The position numbers and the translations under genes were made by a program. A DNA stretch of 64,000 nt from Faecalibacter bovis (GTDB taxonomy: Bacteria; Bacteroidota; Bacteroidia; Flavobacteriales; Weeksellaceae): positions 536,001 through 600,000 of the forward strand of contig NZ_CP072842.1 of NCBI RefSeq assembly GCF_017948305.1, read 5' to 3'. This document shows, in pieces, positions 24,557 to 32,979 of this stretch. The notes beneath the pieces are model-generated. The model was given only the letters and a program-made list of their open reading frames with translations. It had not been told where the DNA came from and did no database searches. Every line of letters starts with the position of its first letter. The stretch's first letter is position 1.

Positions 24557-26023
24557 ATGTTTAAAAAGCTTGACGGATATATCCTTAAAACCTTTTTAGG
24601 ACCATTTTTTTTCATTTTCAGTATCTTATTTTTCATTTTCATTGTTCAATTTGCTTGGCAAGAAATGGGAAAATTTATTGGTAAAGGGCTAGAATGGTAT
24701 ACCATCGTCGAATTATTACTATACTTAGGTATAAACGTTATACAATTAGTTTTACCATTAACCATCTTACTTGGATCAATTATGACCTTCGGTGGTTTTG
24801 GTGAACGATACGAACTTGCAGCAATGAAGGCATCCGGAATATCTCTGGTACGCATCATTGCTCCTGTTTTTGGTTTAGTTATGTTAATGTCAGTCGGTCT
24901 TTATTTTTTCGGAGACCGAATCATGCCACTTTCACAAAGAAAGGCTAAGAATTTGGCATTTTCCATCTTACAAACTAAACCTACCATGCAAATTAAGGAA
25001 GGTGTTTTTAGTGAAACTATTCCTAATTTTCAATTAAAAATCAATAAAGTTACAGGTGAAAATAGCGAATTTTTAGAAGATATTTTCGTGCATCAAAACG
25101 CAGGTTTTGGCGAAAACACGATGACAATTTTAGCTAAAAACGGTATTTTAAAAGCTGACAAAGAGGATAATCGATTCTTGAAACTTGAATTATTTAACGG
25201 TATTGCTTATACTGATAATATCCAAGGAAAAAATATTATCGAACGTCAAAGACAAGAAAATCAAACAACTAAATTTGATACGCTTAATTATTATTTTGAT
25301 ATTTCTGAATTAATTGAAAAAAATAATAGTGAAAATCAAGTAGGTGATCATTACAAATTTTTAAATGGTGGTGATTTATCTAAAATGATTGACACATTAA
25401 CAACTTCATACGTTGACCTATATCAAGGAGAACAACAAAAAGCGTACGATAACAACTTCTATTTTGCCAGAGAGTATAAAAATGTAGACTCTACGAATTT
25501 AGAACCTGTTGTTACTATTGATCAATTTAATCCTCAAGATCAGGATCGTATTTATATTCAGGCTTTACAACATGCACAGCGTGACAAAGAAAATTCTGGA
25601 TATTTAGTTGATCAACTAAAGCAAAATGATAAATATTTTTCTAAAGTAAATTTACATTACTACAGAAATTTATCTTATGCTGTTACATGTATTATATTCT
25701 TTTTAATTGGAGCATCCTTAGGATCTATTGTTAAAAAGGGTGGTATAGGAATGCCTGTTATTATATCAATCATTATTTTCGTTGTATATTTCGTTATTAA
25801 TTTTACAGCAGAAAATATGGCTAAAAATGGAAATATAGTTCCTTTCTTAGCTGCTTGGATTGCTAACTTTATCGCTTTACCATTTGCAATCGTATTTTGT
25901 ATCAAAGCAAATAAAGATTCAGGTCTTTTTGATGCATCAAAATACATTGATCCAATCATGAACTTCGTTAATAAGTTTAGAAAAAAGAAACAACTCACGG
26001 AAGAACATTCCCGCTATCAATAA
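24557..26023 (+). CDS. LptF/LptG-family permease
   Basis: The 488-residue inner-membrane protein belongs to the YjgP/YjgQ family, whose members form the permease of the Lpt complex that extracts lipopolysaccharide from the inner membrane. Three N-terminal spans (about residues 12-125) include KLDGYILKTFLGPFFFIF and FGGFGERYELAAMKASGISL, the conserved cytoplasmic coupling segment. A large periplasmic beta-jellyroll follows (about 130-370), then three C-terminal spans (FFLIGASLGSIVKKGGIGMP). It could be LptF or LptG; a second permease and LptB are needed and are not in this window. It starts 3 bp after the LolA-like gene and ends 8 bp before ribB. Confidence 0.88.
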   Translation: MFKKLDGYILKTFLGPFFFIFSILFFIFIVQFAWQEMGKFIGKGLEWYTIVELLLYLGINVIQLVLPLTILLGSIMTFGGFGERYELAAMKASGISLVRIIAPVFGLVMLMSVGLYFFGDRIMPLSQRKAKNLAFSILQTKPTMQIKEGVFSETIPNFQLKINKVTGENSEFLEDIFVHQNAGFGENTMTILAKNGILKADKEDNRFLKLELFNGIAYTDNIQGKNIIERQRQENQTTKFDTLNYYFDISELIEKNNSENQVGDHYKFLNGGDLSKMIDTLTTSYVDLYQGEQQKAYDNNFYFAREYKNVDSTNLEPVVTIDQFNPQDQDRIYIQALQHAQRDKENSGYLVDQLKQNDKYFSKVNLHYYRNLSYAVTCIIFFLIGASLGSIVKKGGIGMPVIISIIIFVVYFVINFTAENMAKNGNIVPFLAAWIANFIALPFAIVFCIKANKDSGLFDASKYIDPIMNFVNKFRKKKQLTEEHSRYQ

Positions 26024-26031
26024 AGAAAAAA

Positions 26032-27159
26032 ATGAGCACAAGATCATCTCAGTTGAACACAATTGAAGAAGCACTAGAAGATTTAAAACAAGGTAAAGTT
26101 ATTATCGTTGTTGACGATGAAGATCGTGAAAACGAAGGTGATTTCTTATGTACTGCACAATCTGCTACACCAGAAGTTATTAACTTTATGGCCACACATG
26201 GTCGTGGTTTAGTTTGTGCACCTTTAACGCAGGATCGTTGTAAAAAATTAGGTTTAGATCTAATGGTTGGACACAATACAGCCATCTACGAAACGAATTT
26301 TACTGTTTCTGTAGATTTACAAGGGCATGGATGTACAACTGGAATTTCAGCTTCAGATCGTTCAAAAACAATACAAGCATTAATCGACGACAACATTGAT
26401 CCAGATGAATTAGGACGTCCAGGACATATTTTTCCATTAATTTCTAAAGATGGAGGAGTTTTAGTTCGTATGGGACATACAGAAGCTGCTGTAGATTTAG
26501 CTCGCATGGCTGGTCATTACCCAGCTGGTTGTATTGTCGAAATTTTAAAAGAAGACGGTGAAATGGCACGTTTACCTGAACTTTTAGAAATTGCTAAAAA
26601 ATTTGATTTAAAAATCATCTCAATAGAAGATTTAATTGCCTATCGTTTAGAACACGAATCATTAGTTAAACGTATTGAAGAATTTACTGCAAAAACTAAA
26701 TTTGGTGATTTTAACTTAATCGCTTACCAACAAACGACAAACGATCAAGTACATTTTGCTTTAACTAAAGGCGAATGGACGAAAGATGATGTGGTTCCTG
26801 TTCGTGTAAAATCTTCAAATAATTATTACGATCTTTTCTCAGCATTACAAAACGGCGAAACACCTTTATTAGAAAAAACGGCTAAGATCATCGAAGACGC
26901 TGGAAAAGGAGTAATTATTTTTATTAATAATATTCAAAATGCAGACTTAGTACAGTCTAAATTAGAAGCTTTTAAAGCCTTTTCAGGAGGTTTAATTGAA
27001 TCTGGAGTTTTACCAGAAGATGAAAAAAATCACGGAATTGGTTCTCAGATTATTAAAGATTTAGGAATTGCAAAAATGAATGTTATTACACGTAATATTC
27101 ACGAAAAACCACATACAACACAATACGGTTTAGAAATTGTGGATTACACTAAATTATAA
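26032..27159 (+). CDS. ribB: 3,4-dihydroxy-2-butanone-4-phosphate synthase with degenerate GTP cyclohydrolase II domain
   Basis: The 375-residue protein is laid out like RibBA. Residues 1-205 are a full RibB that makes the four-carbon riboflavin precursor from ribulose 5-phosphate: VVDDEDRENEGDFLC (acidic metal-binding loop), THGRGLVCAPL, RPGHIFPL and GHTEAAVDLARMAG. Residues 210-375 align in length and position with RibA, but the three zinc cysteines (normally in a CxDxxGSxxCDC context) and the RQEGRGIGL-like loop are absent; the matching segment reads VPVRVKSSNNYYDLFSAL. I infer that only the RibB half is catalytic. It is the last gene of the ftsK run and is followed by a strong terminator. 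Confidence 0.88.
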   Translation: MSTRSSQLNTIEEALEDLKQGKVIIVVDDEDRENEGDFLCTAQSATPEVINFMATHGRGLVCAPLTQDRCKKLGLDLMVGHNTAIYETNFTVSVDLQGHGCTTGISASDRSKTIQALIDDNIDPDELGRPGHIFPLISKDGGVLVRMGHTEAAVDLARMAGHYPAGCIVEILKEDGEMARLPELLEIAKKFDLKIISIEDLIAYRLEHESLVKRIEEFTAKTKFGDFNLIAYQQTTNDQVHFALTKGEWTKDDVVPVRVKSSNNYYDLFSALQNGETPLLEKTAKIIEDAGKGVIIFINNIQNADLVQSKLEAFKAFSGGLIESGVLPEDEKNHGIGSQIIKDLGIAKMNVITRNIHEKPHTTQYGLEIVDYTKL

Positions 27160-27182
27160 GAAAATAAAAATTTATAAAAAGC

Positions 27183-27219
27183 AAAAACCCTGTTTAGATA
27201 ATCATAAACAGGGTTTTTT
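27183..27219 (+). terminator. Rho-independent terminator after ribB
   Basis: A perfect 14-bp stem (27183-27196 with core CCCTGTTTA, 27205-27218) with an 8-base loop runs into a T-run. The A-rich left flank would also allow termination of the convergent Lrp-type gene. Confidence 0.92.
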
Positions 27220-27316
27220 CATAATAAAAATCATAATTTGTTTCAGAAAAGTGATCAGTTTCTAAATAAATTTATCCGACTAATCATTTCCTAATATGTG
27301 TTGAATAAAATTTTAC

Positions 27317-27790
27317 TTATTCTGGTATTACGATTGTCGGAACCTCTTTTATCGTTTGTAAAACAATCGTTGTTCTTGTTGATGTAATACCGTCAATTTT
27401 ACTTAAAGATGTTCTCATTAATTCTACTAATCCTTCTGAATCTGCAGTACGAACTTTAATTAAATATCCATCATCTCCAGCAATATCATGAACTTCTAAA
27501 ACCTCAGGAATTTCAGCTAAAAGTTTTCCTACTGTTTCGTCCCCGATTATATCAGTAGTTTTGATAAAAATAAATGATAATAATTTTTGTCCAATTGCTA
27601 AAGGGTTTATCTTCGCATGGTAAGAAAGAATAACCTTTTTTTGTTCTAATTTCTTTACTCTTTCTAAAATACCAGACGGAGCCATTCCAAGTTCTCTTGC
27701 AATATCAGCGTTATTGATACGAGCATTTTCTTGCATCATACGCATGATTTTTAGGTCCGTATTGTCTAAATTTATTTCTACTTTATTCAT
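27317..27790 (-). CDS. Lrp/AsnC-family transcriptional regulator
   Basis: The 157-residue protein has an N-terminal winged helix-turn-helix (residues 8-60: LDNTDLKIMRMMQENARINNADIARELG, given here in part, then GILERVKKLE) and a C-terminal RAM/AsnC ligand-binding domain (residues 75-145: LLSFIFIKTT, VLEVHDIAGDDGYLIKVRT). Members bind DNA as octamer-like oligomers and respond to amino acids or related metabolites. It is monocistronic, with a -7 element at 27799-27806. Its targets cannot be told; the adjacent MHS transporter gene in the same direction is a possible target, but a terminator lies between them. Confidence 0.9.
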   Translation of the reverse strand: MNKVEINLDNTDLKIMRMMQENARINNADIARELGMAPSGILERVKKLEQKKVILSYHAKINPLAIGQKLLSFIFIKTTDIIGDETVGKLLAEIPEVLEVHDIAGDDGYLIKVRTADSEGLVELMRTSLSKIDGITSTRTTIVLQTIKEVPTIVIPE

Positions 27791-27798
27791 TACAGATA

Positions 27799-27806
27799 CA
27801 AAAATA
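27799..27806 (-). promoter_or_regulatory. Promoter -7 element (TATTTTTG) of the Lrp-type gene
   Basis: CAAAAATA on the plus strand is TATTTTTG on the minus strand, 8 bp from the start codon at 27790, implying a very short leader. Confidence 0.5.
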
Positions 27807-27900
27807 CAAATTAAAATGTATAAAATTCAATATTTATGATTTATTTTAGAATATTATTCATTTTTAACATTTAATATCAGAATAATTGAAAATTTTCAGA

Positions 27901-27932
27901 TAAAAATAAAGCTGAACCAATTGGTTCAGCCT
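27901..27932 (-). terminator. Rho-independent terminator of the MHS transporter gene
   Basis: A perfect stem GCTGAACC (27911-27918) / GGTTCAGC (27923-27930) with loop AATT is followed on the minus strand by a T-rich tract. Confidence 0.88.
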
Positions 27933-27975
27933 TATAAATAATAAAACAATCAATAGTATTTAAATTAAATAAGTC

Positions 27976-29349
27976 TTAGTCTTTATTTAACATAGAATGC
28001 TCTTTTGTGTCTTTCATAAAGAAATAAACAACTAACGAAAAGGCGATACAACCGGTAATGTACCAATAGAAATAATGCTCTATGTTATTTTGTTTGAATA
28101 ATAATGCGATATATTCTGCTGATCCACCAAAAATACATACCGTTAATGCATATGGTAAACCAACACCTAAAGCTCTAATTTTAGCCGGAAATAATTCAGC
28201 TTTTACCACTGCATTAATTGATGTATATCCTGATACGATGATTAATGCTAGCATCAAATAAACAAATGCTCCCCACATAGATGTTACACTTGCTAAACCT
28301 GTTAATAATGGAACTGTAAAAATTGTTCCTAAAATTCCAAATCCTAATAATAACGGACGACGTCCAATTTTGTCAGATAATAATCCGAATAATGGTTGCA
28401 AACAAGCAAAGATTAATAAGGATAAGAATGATATAAAGGTTGATTCTTCTTTCGTTAAATTCACGGTATTAACCAAGAATTTTTGCATATATGTTGTGTA
28501 AGTATTGAAAGCTAAAGTTCCTCCCATTGTTAATCCAACCACCGTTAAAATTGCTTTTGGATGTTGTAATAATAATTTGATTGAACCACTTTCTTCTTTT
28601 TTGTTAGAATCCTCGTTGTTATTTTCGAAGGCTTCGGTTTCGTGTAAGTTCTTTCTTAAGTATAATGCAATTACAGATAAAATTGCTCCAATTACGAAAG
28701 GAATTCTCCATCCCCAAGCTATTAATTGATCTTCAGATAAAACAAATTTTTGTAAGATTAATAAAATTCCTAAAGCGATTAATTGCCCCCCGATTAACGT
28801 TACGTATTGAAAAGATGAATAAAATCCACGACGATCTTCTGTTGCCATCTCTGATAAGTAAGTTGCAGAAACTCCGTATTCACCTCCTACACTTAAACCT
28901 TGTAATAAACGAGCAATTAATAACAACGCTGGTGCTAAAACTCCGATTGTTGCGTATGTTGGTGTTAAGGCAATTAATAATGATCCGAATGACATTAATA
29001 ATACAGATAAGGTCATCGCTCTTTTACGACCAATTTTATCCGCAATAGTTCCAAATAACCAGCCACCAATTGGACGCATTAAAAATCCTACTGCAAAAAT
29101 CCCTGCTGTATTTAACAACTGTGCCGTTTGATCACTTGATGGAAAAAATGAAGACGAAAAATAAATAGCGAATGCAGCATAAGCGTACCAATCGTACCAT
29201 TCTACTAAATTCCCGATTGATCCACCAATAATAGCTTGAACACGATCTTTAACTGTTAATTGCGCATCTGTTTTTTTATTTTTTTGTCCAGCAATTACTT
29301 TTTTCATGTCTTGTTGAACGACTGTTTTTGAATGTATAGTTTCTGACAT
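27976..29349 (-). CDS. MFS transporter of the metabolite:H+ symporter (MHS) family
   Basis: The 457-residue inner-membrane protein has 12 predicted spans. The N-terminal GGSIGNLVEWYDWYAYAAFA is the signature of MHS-family permeases (KgtP, ProP, ShiA, CitA types). The MFS loop motif ADKIGRKRAM (about 105) and its repeat DKIGRRPLL (about 330) are present, as is LLQGLSVGGEYGVSATYLSE. These permeases import organic acids such as 2-oxoglutarate, citrate or shikimate, or betaines, with protons. It lies downstream of porin A (gap about 30 bp) and the two-component system, so it likely handles the inner-membrane step for the solute admitted by the porins. The solute is unknown; KgtP-like dicarboxylate transport is the best guess. 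Confidence 0.88.
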   Translation of the reverse strand: MSETIHSKTVVQQDMKKVIAGQKNKKTDAQLTVKDRVQAIIGGSIGNLVEWYDWYAYAAFAIYFSSSFFPSSDQTAQLLNTAGIFAVGFLMRPIGGWLFGTIADKIGRKRAMTLSVLLMSFGSLLIALTPTYATIGVLAPALLLIARLLQGLSVGGEYGVSATYLSEMATEDRRGFYSSFQYVTLIGGQLIALGILLILQKFVLSEDQLIAWGWRIPFVIGAILSVIALYLRKNLHETEAFENNNEDSNKKEESGSIKLLLQHPKAILTVVGLTMGGTLAFNTYTTYMQKFLVNTVNLTKEESTFISFLSLLIFACLQPLFGLLSDKIGRRPLLLGFGILGTIFTVPLLTGLASVTSMWGAFVYLMLALIIVSGYTSINAVVKAELFPAKIRALGVGLPYALTVCIFGGSAEYIALLFKQNNIEHYFYWYITGCIAFSLVVYFFMKDTKEHSMLNKD

Positions 29350-29381
29350 TTTTTTGTGATTTATGTGATGTTAATTTTATA

Positions 29382-30803
29382 TTATAAAGCAATTTGTAAC
29401 GTTAAAATATGCTCTCCTCTGCGAGTTAAAACCTCTTTAGTATCTCCATTAAATAACGGACGAGAAGAATATTGATAAGCAACTTTAGCATTTTGAGAAA
29501 GGATATATAGATTTGCTCCAAAATCATAGAAATGTGCAATATCCCTTAATCCTTCTAAATCTTTCAAAGAGTATGTTGCAAAAGGCTGAAGTTTAACTTT
29601 ATTACTGAATTTTGGTAAAACAAATCCGGCTTGCGTGTACCATAAATTTCCTGTTCCTAAAAGGTATTTAGCATTCCCGAATCCTTCTACAGCAGTTTCG
29701 CCTGTAAAGTTTGGATCTTTAGTACCAGGATTCATAATTCCGTTTGTTCTTAAATAATTTGGACCAAAATCATAACGATAAAACACAGAGTAAACTGACA
29801 AAGCCATTTCTTTAGATTTTGCACCAATAGTCATATCGAAGAAAGCATCAATCCCATACATTAAATTGTCATGTGATTCGAAAACTCCAGGTTCTGTTTG
29901 AGCTAACGTGGCATCTTTTGTCGAATAAATTCCTGCTCCAAGATTAAATACCTTTTTTGAACCTAAATATGTTCCTGCTAAAAATGAAGTTGCTGTATTC
30001 TCTTGATCAAAGAACTGATACATTCCGTATCCAGCAAAAGATAATTTTCCTGATTGGTTATTATCTACAATTTCGCCAACTCCTGGTTGTCTATTTGTAG
30101 CAAATGGTTTGTTAATCGCTACACGATAATTGAATTTATTATATTCACCATGACCAAAAACTCCGAATTGACGGGAAAATTGATCAGTTATTTCAATATT
30201 AGGAAAGTTAAAAACAGGTAAATCAGCAGTTAACATTTTAGTTGTACTTGCGTTCGTCATACGAGATATTCCAGACCAACTGTGCAAACCAGCACCTAAA
30301 TAAAAATGATTTTTATTCGCTTTTTTAGTGGAAGAATTTATACGTGGAATAATTGCCAACTCATTGTATGCATCCATGAAGAAAAGTTGAGGCTTTTTCC
30401 CTGCACCATTCGCTCCAGTTCCTGATCCACCACCACTAATAAATGACTGATTATTGATTCCAAATTGCATATAAATAGAATATGCATTGGTTAATTGCGC
30501 GTTCAGAATTATACGCATACGACGTAATCCAGCATCATATGTATGATTTTGTGGAACATTATTGACAGCTGTACCTGGATTATTTTCTAAGTAACGCAAC
30601 CAGATTTGACTTGATAAACCAACTTTGATATTTTTTTCTCCTGATTGGTCTAAATTAATTTTTAAATCCCCTAACGAATTTTTGAATTGATTTTTTTCTA
30701 CCTCAGGTTGTTCAACTACAATCACTTCTGATTGCTTTATGGTATCTTGTGCAGATCCTATATTAGCTAAGATTAAAGTAATCAATAATAAACATTTCTT
30801 CAT
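29382..30803 (-). CDS. Porin-like outer-membrane protein A (paralogue of 32,980)
   Basis: The 473-residue protein starts at ATG 30801-30803 with signal MKKCLLLITLILANIGSAQ; nine extra upstream residues are possible but unlikely. The mature part is beta-rich with YDAGLRRMRIILNAQL, NNQSFISGGGSGTGANGAGK and FFMDAYNELAIIPRI, and ends with a barrel-closing TRRGEHILTLQIAL. It aligns almost end to end with the protein at 32,980-34,416, sharing most residues. It looks like a Bacteroidota phosphate-selective-porin-like barrel, but the substrate is unknown. It sits between the histidine kinase gene (145 bp upstream) and the MHS permease gene. Confidence 0.8.
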   Translation of the reverse strand: MKKCLLLITLILANIGSAQDTIKQSEVIVVEQPEVEKNQFKNSLGDLKINLDQSGEKNIKVGLSSQIWLRYLENNPGTAVNNVPQNHTYDAGLRRMRIILNAQLTNAYSIYMQFGINNQSFISGGGSGTGANGAGKKPQLFFMDAYNELAIIPRINSSTKKANKNHFYLGAGLHSWSGISRMTNASTTKMLTADLPVFNFPNIEITDQFSRQFGVFGHGEYNKFNYRVAINKPFATNRQPGVGEIVDNNQSGKLSFAGYGMYQFFDQENTATSFLAGTYLGSKKVFNLGAGIYSTKDATLAQTEPGVFESHDNLMYGIDAFFDMTIGAKSKEMALSVYSVFYRYDFGPNYLRTNGIMNPGTKDPNFTGETAVEGFGNAKYLLGTGNLWYTQAGFVLPKFSNKVKLQPFATYSLKDLEGLRDIAHFYDFGANLYILSQNAKVAYQYSSRPLFNGDTKEVLTRRGEHILTLQIAL

Positions 30804-30947
30804 TTTATAAATCGTGATTTTGAGTTGCAAAAAATATCTGTGTATTTTTTACACTACTAAATAACAATTGAAATTTGAAGAAAATTTGAAGTTTTTATGA
30901 AGAAAGTTTGAAATTTTACAAAACCATCAAAAACATAGTTTTAGGGA

Positions 30948-32216
30948 TTAATTATCTGATAAATCAATCGAAAAAATATGTAAATCTTGATGAAATTGAT
31001 ATTCAACTTCAAAATTATATAAATTTAAAATCTTTTTAACCAAAGCTAAACCAATGCCTATCGATTCTGAATTGTGTTTTCCTTTTTTAAATCGTTGAAA
31101 AATTGTTTCATTGGTAAATTCCTGTTCATTACCTGTATTACTAATTTTGAAAAGATTTCGATTCAATACGATTGAAATTTTTCCATTTGGAATATTATGT
31201 CTGTTCGCATTACTTATCAAATTTGAAAATACAATTTGAGCCAATAAAGGATTCAATTTTGCGTAAACGTTCGCTTCTATATTTAACGTAACAGTTACAC
31301 CATTCATCGCAATCATATCATCTTGATCAGAAATAATTTCTTCTATTAATTCGGAAAGATTTATTTTTTCATCTGTTACTTCGTGATGATCTAAACTCAT
31401 CAATAAAACCAATGAACGGTTAATTGTAGAAACTTTATTTAACTCATCATACATTTTACTTAAAGAAAACATTTGATCTTCCGTCAAATCAGAATTCAAC
31501 ATCAGCTCTATTTTACCTTTAATATTTGCAATTGGCGTTTGTAATTCATGCGATAAATTTTGTGTAAACTCTTTTAAAGCTTCATAATGTTCAACGGTCT
31601 GTGATGAAGTTTTCACAAATAATTGATTAAGATCATTCAGTTCCGAGATATTCGTATCCATCAATTGTAACTGGTAATTTTCACGAACATCAAATCGCTT
31701 CATCTCATCTAAAAGATGATAAAATGGTGTATATAGTTTACGAGTAATTAACTCCCCAAAAAATATAATCGTGATAATAACAAAAACGAATATCCAAGCT
31801 ACAACCATTATAATACCTACAAAAAATTCGTTATCGATTATCGTAAGACTTATCTGACTTTGAATCGCATAATGTGTTTTGCCAACAAATGGATAAGTTA
31901 TTACTGAAACATGATTAACCATAGTCTGCAGCTTATCGTTCCATTCGTAATTACCTTCTTTAATTACTTCATCTATTAAATTAATATCTTGGTCTGATAA
32001 TACGCTAATTTTTACATGCGGATGTGATTTGACAATCTGTTCTATAGATTGAGTTTGAAGTTTATTTTCAACAATTTTATTTAAGTTTTCTAACTTTCCA
32101 ATTGCTGATTGTGTCGTTGCTCGTTCGATGGCAAAAAAGAAAATTACGAAACCAAATGCCATCGAAAAGAAAACAATAATGGTAAAATATTTTGTTAATT
32201 TCTCGCTTAAACGCAT
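30948..32216 (-). CDS. Sensor histidine kinase
   Basis: The 422-residue inner-membrane kinase has two spans (about residues 8-30 and 130-154) around a periplasmic sensor of about 100 residues that has no recognisable family signature. The cytoplasmic part has a HAMP-like linker, the H-box FTQNLSHELQTPIANIKG with phospho-accepting His223, an N-box NLISNANRHN, and a G-box IGIGLALVKKIL. It is followed 1 bp downstream in coordinates by its response regulator gene, which is transcribed first. The setting between two paralogous porins and a permease suggests that it senses the transported solute. The sensor domain is the most divergent part. Confidence 0.92.
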   Translation of the reverse strand: MRLSEKLTKYFTIIVFFSMAFGFVIFFFAIERATTQSAIGKLENLNKIVENKLQTQSIEQIVKSHPHVKISVLSDQDINLIDEVIKEGNYEWNDKLQTMVNHVSVITYPFVGKTHYAIQSQISLTIIDNEFFVGIIMVVAWIFVFVIITIIFFGELITRKLYTPFYHLLDEMKRFDVRENYQLQLMDTNISELNDLNQLFVKTSSQTVEHYEALKEFTQNLSHELQTPIANIKGKIELMLNSDLTEDQMFSLSKMYDELNKVSTINRSLVLLMSLDHHEVTDEKINLSELIEEIISDQDDMIAMNGVTVTLNIEANVYAKLNPLLAQIVFSNLISNANRHNIPNGKISIVLNRNLFKISNTGNEQEFTNETIFQRFKKGKHNSESIGIGLALVKKILNLYNFEVEYQFHQDLHIFSIDLSDN

Positions 32217-32217
32217 A

Positions 32218-32895
32218 CTAAACTGACCATTTATACCCTAAACCATACACCGTTTGTACATAATCAGTCCCACCCGCTTCACTTATTTTTCTTCTTAAAT
32301 TCTTTAAATGCTGGTAGATAAAATCAACATTATCCAAATTATATGTATAATCACCCCAAAGATGTATTGCTATTGCTTGGCGCGAAAGCACTCTGTTTTT
32401 ATTATTAATAAAATAAATCAACAAGTTTAATTCTTTTTTAGTCAAATTAAGAAGTGTTTCATTTACTTTACATTCCATTGATTGCATGTCGATAGAAATC
32501 TCGTTATAAGTTAAAATATCACTTATTTTTTCTTTTTGATTTCTACGCATCACCGCTTTTATACGCGAATGTAATTCGGGCAATGGAAATGGTTTCGTAA
32601 TATAATCATCGGCTCCGCTATCCAAACCTAGAATTTTATAGTCTAAAGAATTCTGAGCAGATATGATAATTACTTGTGCGTTATAATATGTTTCCTTTAT
32701 ATATTGAAGAAGTGAAATTCCTGTACCATCAGGTAGTGTAATATCCAATAATATACATTCGTAATCGAACATTGACAATAAATCTTTTGCCTGAGCTATG
32801 GAAGTTGCCCATTCGCAAACATAATTTTCTTGCGTTAAAAAATGGATAATATTGGTCGCAAGTTCATGATGATCTTCAACAAGTAGTAGTTTCAT
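32218..32895 (-). CDS. OmpR/PhoB-family response regulator
   Basis: The 225-residue regulator has a receiver domain with acidic pair VEDHHE near residue 7, phospho-acceptor Asp51 (CILLDITLPDGTG), and Lys101 in DDYITKPFPLPEL. Residues 125-225 form an OmpR-type winged helix (LTKKELNLLIYF, VDFIYQHLKNLRRKI, VQTVYGLGYKW). It is transcribed just before the kinase gene. An upstream -7 element (32915-32922) with TTG 17 bp further up, part of it in the porin B terminator tail, gives a compact promoter. Likely targets are the flanking porin genes and the permease gene. Confidence 0.94.
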   Translation of the reverse strand: MKLLLVEDHHELATNIIHFLTQENYVCEWATSIAQAKDLLSMFDYECILLDITLPDGTGISLLQYIKETYYNAQVIIISAQNSLDYKILGLDSGADDYITKPFPLPELHSRIKAVMRRNQKEKISDILTYNEISIDMQSMECKVNETLLNLTKKELNLLIYFINNKNRVLSRQAIAIHLWGDYTYNLDNVDFIYQHLKNLRRKISEAGGTDYVQTVYGLGYKWSV

Positions 32896-32914
32896 TGAGG
32901 TGTTAATCTTGGTT

Positions 32915-32944
32915 TAAAGTTACACTTTTTCTTATAAAACAAAA
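32915..32944 (-). promoter_or_regulatory. Promoter of the two-component operon (TTTTG-N17-TAACTTTA)
   Basis: On the minus strand TTTTG (complement of 32940-32944) is followed by exactly 17 bases and then TAACTTTA (complement of 32915-32922), close to the flavobacterial TTG-N17-23-TAnnTTTG consensus. The -33 part overlaps the T-tract of the porin B terminator. Confidence 0.55.
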
Positions 32945-32969
32945 CCACTTCTCTTGTAAAGAAGTGGTT
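32936..32969 (-). terminator. Rho-independent terminator of porin B
   Basis: A perfect 10-bp stem AACCACTTCT (32943-32952) / AGAAGTGGTT (32960-32969) with a 7-base loop is followed on the minus strand by TTTTGTTTT. Confidence 0.88.
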
Positions 32970-32979
32970 GATATATGTA

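Noticed and set aside
28505-29048. Antisense open frames within the MHS permease gene
   Set aside because: They are reflections of the permease coding sequence, with hydrophobic or low-complexity composition and no family resemblance.
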